Shown piece after piece: positions 1-7,900 of a stretch of 10,905 nucleotides of DNA. Under the pieces are notes generated by a model, which saw only the letters and a list, made by a program, of their open reading frames with translations, had not been told where the DNA came from and did not search any database. Where the stretch lies: assembly GCA_003573635.1 (NCBI GenBank), contig QUTJ01031322.1:1-10905 (forward strand), read 5' to 3'. Within the stretch, counting starts at the first letter, position 1, and each line of letters begins with the position of its first letter. A program made the translations under genes and the position numbers. Source of the DNA: Goniomonas avonlea (Eukaryota > Cryptophyceae > Goniomonadida > Goniomonadaceae).

Positions 1-3000
1 GGTCGCGATGGCGTTGCGCAGCCGGTGCCGAGGACACGAGTGCGTGGCGCTGCACGGGCACAACCAAGTGCGCCTGGTCCGGAGCGAGCACAGCTTGCGC
101 GGCTTCGGCGCTAAACCGGCGAAAAACACTGTGTCCGGTGATGGCTCTCTGGTCCCAGCGCGCGAATTGGCCGCCCGACAGCGAGTAGGCTGTGAGGAGC
201 ACAGCACGCACGGAGCCACTGTGCTGTGTCGCGAACGCGTCGCCCTCGGATACAGCGACCAGGACATTGGGCGTGGGCCGCAGAGCGAGTGCTGAAATGG
301 AGGCCACGCCGAACAGCTGCTGGGAGTCATGCTTGCCGACCGTGACGACAGAGGTCTCACAAGTCGGACTGGAATATCCGACTTGACAGCGGCAGGCCCC
401 GCTCGAGAGGCACCAACCGTGGCCTGAGCAGCCCATTGTGCGACAGGTCAAGTTCAAGGAATCCTTTCCCCGGTCAAACTCCGTGAGCACTTCAGTGGGC
501 CCGAGGGGCACCGAGCCGAACCTCACTCGGTGCAGTTTCACCTGACTGAAGCCGAACGCCTTGGTCTGCCCAAGGCCTGTGGCGGCGCCGAGGGTCAGCT
601 CTGGCACCTCACCGACGAGCTCAGCCTCGAGTGTCCAGTCGCCGCCCGGGGCAGCGGCGAACAGCGAGCGCTCAGCGCGCGGCGCGCCGTCGACATAGAG
701 CGTGATGTCCTGGCCGTCAAATGTGACAGCGACGTGAGTCCACACGTCCGGAGCCACGGGACGGGGCGAGGACAGCTTCCAGAGCACGCCGCGGGCCACG
801 AGGGAGAACTGCACGAGCGAGCCGCTGCTGTCGGCGGCCGCCTCTTCGCCAAGGCAGAAGCCAAAGCCTGACGACAGTGCCGCCACGGCGCACGACACAC
901 GCCCAAGTGGGGAATCCGCGAGCAAGGGTGCACCAGCCTGCGACATGATCCACATATCCAGCGTGAACGCCCGACTCGCGAACAGCCGCTCAGACACGCT
1001 CAGTTCTAGGCGCACAAAGTTTGAGCCGTTAAAGCTCATCGCGACGTCTGCGCCCCCCCCGGCCGTTGGGCTGGCGGTGACAAAGGCGGTGCGGTTCTGC
1101 GACTCGGCCACAGAGCTCGACGTGAGGCGCCACTCGAGAACGCGACCTGCGACCAGGGCAGACTGCGTGTGAAACTCCTGCGCGACGCTCGCACTCGTGG
1201 CGTTGCGGCGGAGCGAAGCGCTATGCAATGCGGCAGTGCACGGTCCGAGCTGCACATACGACAGATCGGCAGTCTGTGGGACAGCAAGGGCACCTGGTGC
1301 GGAGACGCTGGCATGGACCTGCCCGTCGACCAGCAGGGTGACTTGCCAACCATCGTAGACGCCTGCCACCTGGTACCAGCGAGATCTCACGAGAGGCGTC
1401 GCAGCATAGGCTGTCCCCGTTCGCGTGCCTGCATGGGTGGCGACAGAGAAAAAGAACACGGAAGCACCGGCAGTGTAGCCAAGAGCCCAGACAGAGGTGC
1501 TCGGGGACATAGGCAGCCGCAGCAGCACGCCTGGCCCGCGGGTGTCGGTGACGCAGGCCCACACCTCAACAACGAGCGCTGTGCTGAAGGCAGCCAGGTC
1601 CCATGGGCTATGGCTCAACCCTGCCTGCAGCGTAACATCACGCAGCAGCAAACCCCTCACACGGCTATCGTTAAAAACACTAGCGTTTAGTGCAAGCACG
1701 GCCCTGGGGTCACTGCCCGCGGGCGGGGCCCTGACGGCGTCTCGGCCGCCAATGCGGTCAACGACGACCTGCGCTGCTGTTGCCGTCAGCCCCAGGCTCC
1801 AGGAGGTATCGCGCGCGCAGACTGCGGAGAGAGTGCAGCGGCGGCGGGCCTGTAGGACCTGCAGCACGGTGAGCGCGCGGCTGTGAAGTGCCACCGCGCC
1901 GAGACCACCCTGAAATGAGCGGGCAAAGGTCAGATTCAATCCGGCAGGGGGGGGGAGCACTCGGCCATGGCCCTCTGCTTGAGCCCCTCGCCCATCAATA
2001 AATAGAGAGTGTAACGCGCCAGTGTATGTTGCGACAATGTGTACCCAGGAAGTGTTCGCTGACAGTGTGGCATTCACCATGACAGTCGCGTTGCCACCAT
2101 CAGCAGAAACCCCAAAGGAAAACCGGTGCCCAAAGTCGTGCCGAACAAACAAGCCGCCTGCATCCATTAGCTCGCCAGAGCCCGAGTGGTTCGTGAGCAG
2201 CACCCATAGTTCAAAACTGAAGGCCTGGAGCTCCGTACGAACCGACAAAAATAACTGTTGTGTGAGGGCGCTTGACAACACCACACGAACATGGACCCCA
2301 TCACAGGCTAATCCGCTGTTATCTCCGCTGTGGACCAAGCTCAAGGTATCACCGAGCACTGTTCCGTTCACGCGGCCGCCAGCGTCGGTCACTGAACGTG
2401 ACGCCACCACGCTCTCCAGGCCCAGGTCCCAGTGCCAAATACGTCCTTGTAACTGGTTTCGGCTCTCCTCGAAGATGGTTTGGATTTCATCACGTGACAA
2501 CACTCTTGGGTAAACCCCAACCCTGCGTATTAACCCATCGAACCATGGAGACGAGGCCACGTCGTCTCTTCGTGTGGCACCGACTTCCAGCTGCATATCT
2601 TCGATCCTGGAGCCCAGTGCTATTCCTCCTTCAGGTGCAAGCTGGTTGGGATAGTCGCTACCAAAGGGAAGTGCCACGGGTACGCCATCCACAAAGAGAT
2701 GGACACTTCCGCCCTGCATAGTGGCTGCGACATGGTGCCACCCCTTAGAAATGCTCCCTGTCGTACCTCCGTACCAAAGCACTGCGGTCGATGATGTAAA
2801 GTCTAAACCTACGCCAATGACAGGGTCGGTGCCCCAATGCCCAAGGCACCAGCCCTCGCCTTGCGAGGACGCACCCACACCTGGAGCTGTTTGACTAAAG
2901 TCGTTAAACCATAGTGAGCCGACATGACAAACGGGTGAAGCACTCGCTCCAGACACCCAAACCCATTCTTCCGCTGTCACAGCGGCGGAAGGATGAAAAT

Positions 3001-3196
3001 TGCAGTTTCCAAACGCAGGACAAAGCGTGACATGCCCGTCCCCTTGAAACCGCATGGCCTCCCCACGGATCGTGTGGAGAATGTGCACGTTCTGCACACT
3101 GTGCATAGATGTTGACAGGAATTCTGTGTCCAGGTGCCACTCTCGCCCATGCACGTTCACTAAAAAGGAGAGAAGAACGCCGACCAAAGCGAACAT
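1..3196 (-). CDS. Secreted/surface LamG-EGF multidomain protein (C-terminus beyond window)
   Basis: The minus-strand frame starting at ATG 3194-3196 is open to the left edge (1065 codons); I checked every in-frame triplet and found no stop. The upstream in-frame stop is near 3308, and this is the only ATG before the mature domains. Residues 1-17 look like a signal peptide (MFALVGVLLSFLVNVHG). Four LamG-like (LamGL/Laminin_G_3, concanavalin-A-like) domains follow. Each has a W-x16-D core with a V-D-G turn: W153/D170, W384/D401, W607/D624, W819/D836. Next is an EGF-like module (cysteines 918, 923, 929, 935, 937, 946), then about 118 residues I do not recognise. Twelve N-x-S/T sequons fit an extracellular protein. 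The family usually mediates adhesion or glycan binding; the ligand here is unknown. A transmembrane anchor, if any, lies outside the window. The gene is divergent from the cyclic-nucleotide-binding gene. Confidence 0.92.
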   Translation of the reverse strand, partial: MFALVGVLLSFLVNVHGREWHLDTEFLSTSMHSVQNVHILHTIRGEAMRFQGDGHVTLCPAFGNCNFHPSAAVTAEEWVWVSGASASPVCHVGSLWFNDFSQTAPGVGASSQGEGWCLGHWGTDPVIGVGLDFTSSTAVLWYGGTTGSISKGWHHVAATMQGGSVHLFVDGVPVALPFGSDYPNQLAPEGGIALGSRIEDMQLEVGATRRDDVASSPWFDGLIRRVGVYPRVLSRDEIQTIFEESRNQLQGRIWHWDLGLESVVASRSVTDAGGRVNGTVLGDTLSLVHSGDNSGLACDGVHVRVVLSSALTQQLFLSVRTELQAFSFELWVLLTNHSGSGELMDAGGLFVRHDFGHRFSFGVSADGGNATVMVNATLSANTSWVHIVATYTGALHSLFIDGRGAQAEGHGRVLPPPAGLNLTFARSFQGGLGAVALHSRALTVLQVLQARRRCTLSAVCARDTSWSLGLTATAAQVVVDRIGGRDAVRAPPAGSDPRAVLALNASVFNDSRVRGLLLRDVTLQAGLSHSPWDLAAFSTALVVEVWACVTDTRGPGVLLRLPMSPSTSVWALGYTAGASVFFFSVATHAGTRTGTAYAATPLVRSRWYQVAGVYDGWQVTLLVDGQVHASVSAPGALAVPQTADLSYVQLGPCTAALHSASLRRNATSASVAQEFHTQSALVAGRVLEWRLTSSSVAESQNRTAFVTASPTAGGGADVAMSFNGSNFVRLELSVSERLFASRAFTLDMWIMSQAGAPLLADSPLGRVSCAVAALSSGFGFCLGEEAAADSSGSLVQFSLVARGVLWKLSSPRPVAPDVWTHVAVTFDGQDITLYVDGAPRAERSLFAAAPGGDWTLEAELVGEVPELTLGAATGLGQTKAFGFSQVKLHRVRFGSVPLGPTEVLTEFDRGKDSLNLTCRTMGCSGHGWCLSSGACRCQVGYSSPTCETSVVTVGKHDSQQLFGVASISALALRPTPNVLVAVSEGDAFATQHSGSVRAVLLTAYSLSGGQFARWDQRAITGHSVFRRFSAEAAQAVLAPDQAHLVVPVQRHALVSSAPAAQRHRD
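357..445 (-). other. EGF-like module after the fourth LamG domain
   Basis: Residues 918-946 have the spacing C-x4-C-x5-C-x5-C-x1-C-x8-C, with a central CSGHGWC and a CRC followed by GY before the last cysteine. This is the tenascin/EGF_2 type. It lacks the D/N-x-D/E-x3-C calcium-binding lead-in of cbEGF modules. Confidence 0.85.
482..3139 (-). other. Four tandem LamG-like jellyroll domains
   Basis: Approximate domain limits are residues 20-235, 240-465, 470-690 and 695-905. Each carries the signature W-(H/Y/V/T)-(H/Q)-V/I-A-x-(T/V) strand, then 16 residues from the W to the D of an (L/F/I)-V/I-D-G strand. The W codons are at 2740, 2047, 1378 and 742 (first base on the minus strand). The spacing between W residues is 231, 223 and 212. 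Domain 4 has the most canonical core (WTHVAVTFDG, LYVDG). Domain 3 is the most diverged around its C-terminal half. Confidence 0.85.
3146..3196 (-). other. Signal peptide
   Basis: The first 17 residues begin MFALVGVLLSFLVNV: a short hydrophobic core without charges, followed by a small or polar stretch (HG) and then a charged mature start (REW). This supports the chosen ATG and predicts ER entry. The exact cleavage point is an estimate. Confidence 0.75.
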
Positions 3197-3373
3197 CTGT
3201 AAACCGCAGCCCCTCGGCCTCGACCCGCCGTGTTCCGACTCCTCGGGAGACCTCGACCTCGAGGGCTGCAGGGGCCAGCAGGGCAGGCACCGTTCGAACA
3301 AAAAACCTTAAGATAAGACAACTGGAATATTATTACACGAAATTCTTCATCCCTAAATTCTCTCAATCTTGAT

Positions 3374-3401
3374 CACCTAGCTAGGTGTGAAAAAAACACC
3401 T
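3374..3401. repeat. Nested palindrome / hairpin
   Basis: A perfect 14-bp palindrome (CACCTAGCTAGGTG, 3374-3387) overlaps a second inverted repeat, AGGTGT (3383-3388) and ACACCT (3396-3401), around an A-rich 7-nt loop. The right arm of the first is reused as the left arm of the second, so two alternative pairings compete. Confidence 0.85.
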
Positions 3402-3530
3402 CTCTCCAAGACTACTAGATTTGGGCGGGATAATAACTGGACTATTCGATAGGGTAGATATCCAACCAATGGGGAGGAAAACGAGGAAATTTACCGTAAA
3501 ATTGTGCCCTACGATCTGTTCTTGGCGATA

Positions 3531-3545
3531 CTAGCTAGCTAGCTA
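3531..3545. repeat. CTAG tetramer repeat forming a 14-bp palindrome
   Basis: Nearly four copies of CTAG in tandem; positions 3532-3545 are exactly self-complementary. The element shares the CTAGCTAG core with the palindrome at 3374-3387, which suggests a repeated dyad site rather than chance. Confidence 0.85.
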
Positions 3546-3596
3546 ATACACAGAGAAGCTGGATTAGTGTCACAGTAGGTATTTGCTCCAAACACC

Positions 3597-3612
3597 TACT
3601 ACTATAGTAGTA
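3597..3612. repeat. 16-bp perfect palindrome close to the cNBD start codon
   Basis: TACTACTATAGTAGTA is fully self-complementary and ends 44 bp before the ATG at 3657. It lies in the likely 5' leader or core promoter of the plus-strand gene. It could be a dimeric protein site or an RNA hairpin in the 5' UTR. Confidence 0.85.
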
Positions 3613-3656
3613 CGGTAGGAGCCGAAGTGCCGAACCGGCCATTTCAACGAACACAC

Positions 3657-4904
3657 ATGGAGGAGGCTGACGGTCCAGACCCAGTCGCAGGACCCAAAGC
3701 AGTGTTAGATGATGACAATGGTGTGGTTCTGAACCCAAACCGCTCTGAACCTACATGTGAAGTCACTGATCAATCTGCGACCACGGCAGCCCCAGCCCAG
3801 AGCACACCACCTGATGGTGGACGGGCAACCTTGGACACAGACGTGGTTACTCCTCTGAGTGACCTGGCTCTAACAGATGAGAACAAGTCGTTGTTAGCTG
3901 TTGAGGGACAGTCCATGGTTGCGGGCTCTGGAGTGGCTCCACCAGAACCCGCAAAACTGGACGGGGATAGCGAACCAACAGGCGAGGTCGAAAACCTCAA
4001 GGCAACAGACGCTGAGCACACTTCGACTCTGGTGAGCGAGGAGGAACGTGGCAATGTAAAGCATATTCCGAACCGCCCACATGCACTTCACATTATTTCT
4101 GAATCTGGGGAAATGCCTCGCTTGGCAGGTTCTCCAAAGGCAGCAGGATCTCCGAAAGCGACACTCTCCCACGAGGTCTCCACATGTTCTCCAAAAGCCT
4201 CAGCCTCCCCCAAAGCAGCTGCATCGCCAAAGGTAGCAAGCTCGAGAGTATCGGGTTCTCCCCGAGCCTCAGCCTCTCCCACCAGCAGAGCCTCTCCTCG
4301 CGTGAGGAGGAAAGCGCCGCCGATGTGGGCAAACTCTGATGGCCCGGCTTCACCAAGTGGTAGCACCAAGGCGCAGACGTCTCCAGTCTTTATGCACGGG
4401 GCGTCTCCAAAGTCGCAGGTGTCCCCTATGAACAAAGTGGGGACGCCCACTTCGCCAGGAACAGCAAAAGCGCACAAAATCCCCTTGATGATGACGCCTA
4501 CCAAGAGGTATGGATCTTTTGGGATACTGGACGCTCTCCTTGAGGAGGCGCCGACCCCGGTGTCTGCTACGCCGGAGGACCGGACTCTAGTGAGAAAGAC
4601 GAGCCGCGGTTCACAGGCGCTGAGGAAGCTCACAATGCTCGGTGCCTCTGGACTCTCTCGAAGACTTTCTAAAGCAATATTTGGGGAAAACAGAACCGTT
4701 CCAACCTGCTTCAATGCTCAGCCAAATGACCGAAAACCCGCGGATATCGAGGCGGCGGCGACATATATCTTGGACTCCATTCCGTTGCTGAACGAGTTCC
4801 CGCTACAGGCTGTGGAAGCGTGCTGCAAGTATATTACTGTGAAGAAGCTGTATGAAGACGATATTGTGTTCACAAAAGGCGACCCCGCCACCCAATGGTA
4901 CATG
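3657..4904 (+). CDS. Exon 1: disordered SP-rich region, basic sites, start of cNBD1
   Basis: The start is the first ATG (3657, context acacacATGG); an in-frame GTG at 3627 is not a likely eukaryotic start. The exon encodes 416 residues. There are 13 Ser-Pro dipeptides between residues 159 and 267, six of them SPK and two SPR. PKA-type sites are at 313-316 and 335-338. From about residue 367 the fold begins: helix, then strands ending GDPATQWYM. It ends in phase 0 at donor GTGCGT (4905). Translation into the intron would stop at once (TAA 4911-4913), which confirms that splicing is needed. Confidence 0.9.
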
Positions 4905-7900
4905 GTGCGTTAATTGGTTGCGGCGTAGGCACCACGGTTCTTTTGTTGGGTGTGGCGATGGTGTTGCGGTACATTGTGTGGTGCTGGTGTGTGGTGTCGG
5001 AGATTCAGAAAAGAAAAGAAAACGAATCCGCGCTCAGTTCCTGATATGGACACCGCAGATCTGGAGTGGGAAGATTCGCAACCATGACATCACAACTGCG
5101 GTACGTCTGGCAGAAATCTAGACGACGGGACGGTCACTGACCCCGCTGGAGTAGCGACTCGCTCGTACATCGCGGATGCATCGCATTCATACTTCTGGGC
5201 TCCGCAGTACAACACAGAGTGGCGCGCCAGCTTCTCCCTTCTCTCCCTCCTTCCCTCTCCTTTCTTTCACCTTCTCTCCCTTCCTGTGCAAGATTCTCGG
5301 CTCGCACTTACTCTCGCACCCCCTCCCCTCCCTCCCCTCGTCTCTCACATTCTTTCACAGTGTTGCATTTCCGAGCCCGTCTCTCACATTGTTGCATTTC
5401 CAGACGGGCGAAAGAGGCAGCAACGTCGACCTGACCAAGGGTGCCTGCTTTGGCGAAATGGACCTGCTCGACAACTCCACGCGCTCCTCCGGGGCCAAGG
5501 CAGCCGTCAACTCGCAGGTCCTCTGCCTCCCGAAGAGATACTACCGGGAGTTCATCAGTCACCATCACATCAAGGTCAGTCACCACCATCACATCAAGGT
5601 CGGTCACCACACATCAAGGTCGGTCACCATCACATCAAGCTCATTTACTCGAGCGATAAAACACTTGGATACACCCCCATTATTCTCAAGCGTGAGCGTG
5701 CGCCGCTGTGGTTCTCACTCTGTACTCACTCTGTTCTCACTCTGTGGCGCAGCTCTTGCTGTGCCAGCAGCACTGGACCTCGCGGATCCAGACCATCTGC
5801 GGCAAGGAGCCGGAGAACAGGACGGCCAACGAGATCGGGCTGCTCGCCATGACTGTGCAGACGGTGACCTTCATCTCGATGCTGCCCCGGTCGACCAAGG
5901 AGCACCTCTGTCGCGTGCGTCGTCTTACTGGTTGACCGTGCGAGGAGACCTCTGTTACGGAGCTGCAGTGCTGGAATGTTTCTCTCTCTATTGTCCATAT
6001 GCCCGTAACATCCTAGCCGTCTACGACTCCGTTCAATCTGTCATCCCCTGTTGCTCACCACTCGGCATCCTGCCGCTGGTCATGTGTCTCTCTAACGCAG
6101 CGTCGTACACAACCATGCGCCAGGAGGAGCGCGTGCTATCTGACCATGTCTCGTCTCTCTGACGCAGCCGCAGGTCCTGTCGTACACCACCATGCGCCAG
6201 GAGGAGCGCGTGTTCTCGGCGGGCGACGTCGGCGACGCCTTGTACATCATCCTGCGCGGCCTCGTCGACGTCCTCATCGTCGACCCAGGCGGCAAAGAGG
6301 TGCCTTGCAGACCTCCTGTGTTCCTGTAGAGTCCCATGTTCTGTGCCTGTTCCATGACCGAACTCACCACACCATCACCACACCATCACCACACCATCAC
6401 CACACCATCAACACCATCACCACACCATCACACACCACACCCTTGCCACGCCATCACTACTTGAGCACGCCATCGCCACCAGCAAGGACCGTTGTGATCG
6501 TGAGGAGATCGACACGGGTTTTTGCAGATTCCTGTTGCGCAACTGGGTGCTGGCGCAGGCTTCGGCGAGCAGGCGCTCCTCAACGACAAGCCTCGCATGG
6601 CCTCCATTGTGTGTCGAGAGCAATGTCATTTTCTTGTCCTCAACCGCGGAGACTACGAGCGCGTCCTTGGCAGAATCATGCGACTGGTGAGTGGTATCGA
6701 GCTCGTTGACGCTCGTCCAGCGTTCTCACTCCTCCCCCCATGTCCTCCTTCGCCTCACCTGTGCCTCCCTCTAATAATTTTCTCCATCCCTTGTGTGTCT
6801 AGGTGTCGGCTCGGTGCCTGTCGATCCCTCCGCCTCCTCTCAAGGAGAGGACCATATGGTGAATTGATCCACATCCGTCCTCTTTTCCTTTCTATGGGCC
6901 CACCCCGATCGATTCCATTTCAGTGTATCGCCCGCTGAGCTGGAAACCGTCGAAACCCGTTGTCGCACACGAGAAAAAGAGTGTGCGCAGTGCGGCTCAC
7001 CCTAACTGCAGGAAGCGCGGCGGAAAGTGAAGATGCTGATCAGGATGTCGCCCATGTTGATGGTGATGTCCCAGTGGATGATTTCCAAGGTCGCGATGAT
7101 TATGCGAGACCTGCAAGAGTTTCCTGAGGGCGCAGTCATCCACACTTCCGGCGATGTAAGTTTGGTTGTGCGTGCGGCTGTGTGCACCGCAGCAGAAACA
7201 CCCACCGCGCCGCCCGCAGTCGATTTCCATGCGCCGCGCGTTCACGAGAAAACACAGTGCACCGTCTGCCCCAACATGACCCAGGCAATGGCTCGATTTG
7301 GCATTTTCATGGTTTACCGAAGTCTGACACGAACCGCAGCCGTTCACCCAATTTTCGTACGTTGTGCAAGGGCAGGTGATGATGACCCTCCCCGTGACCT
7401 TTGTGCGCAAGTACGTCGCCGCCCTCCGCCCCGCCCTCTCCCTCCCCTCTCCGCCCTCCGCCCTCTCCGCCCTCCGCCCTCTCCCTCCCCTCTCCGCCCT
7501 CCGCCCTCTCCGCCCTCCGCCCTCTCCCTCCCCTCTCCGCCCTCCGCCCTCTCCGCCCTCCGCCCTCTCCCTCCCCTCTCCGCCCTCCGCCCTCTCCCTC
7601 CCTCTCCGCCCTCGGCCCTATCCCTCCCCTCTCCCCCTTCTCCCTCTCCTTCCCTGCGCCCCCTCCTCCTTCCCTCCGCCCTCTTCTTCCCCTCTCCTTC
7701 CCTCCACCCCTCCCTCTCCTTCCTCCCCTCTCCTTCCCTCGGCCGTCCCTCCTTCCCTCCACCTCCCCGTTCCCTCCCCTCCCGTCACTCACGGGTACTC
7801 GCACACGCACTCGCACACGCACTCGCACACGCACTCTCACTCGCACACACACTCTCACTCGCACACGCACTCCGCTCGCACACGCACTCTCACTCGCACA

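Larger units (their letters stand above)
3197..3656. promoter_or_regulatory. Divergent promoter region between the LamG gene and the cNBD gene
   Basis: This 460 bp lies between the two start codons and is clearly richer in A/T than either coding region. A CCAAT box is at 3466-3470 and a GGGCGG GC-box at 3423-3428 (next to TTT, E2F/Sp1-like). Palindromes are at 3374-3387, 3532-3545 and 3597-3612. No clear TATA box sits at a fixed distance from either ATG. I see no open frame worth calling. The core elements are inferred from motif similarity only. Confidence 0.7.

Noticed and set aside
1169-2721. Several plus-strand frames (1169-1690, 1497-1886, 2022-2513, 2272-2721)
   Set aside because: All lie opposite the LamG domains, whose minus-strand frame has conserved motifs and no stops.
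2904-3290. Minus-strand 128-codon frame starting MPALLAP
   Set aside because: It is in a different frame from the signal peptide and LamG domain 1, and shows no family features.
3627-3656. GTG start 10 codons upstream of the cNBD gene's ATG
   Set aside because: GTG initiation is not expected in a eukaryotic nuclear gene; ATG 3657 has an acceptable context.
4088-4714. Minus-strand 208-codon frame
   Set aside because: Antisense shadow of the SPK-rich exon 1; no recognisable domain, and the sense frame has cNBD continuation.
5176-6162. Plus-strand 328-codon frame
   Set aside because: It contains exon 3 but runs through introns 2, 3 and 4. Only the spliced parts resemble a protein family.
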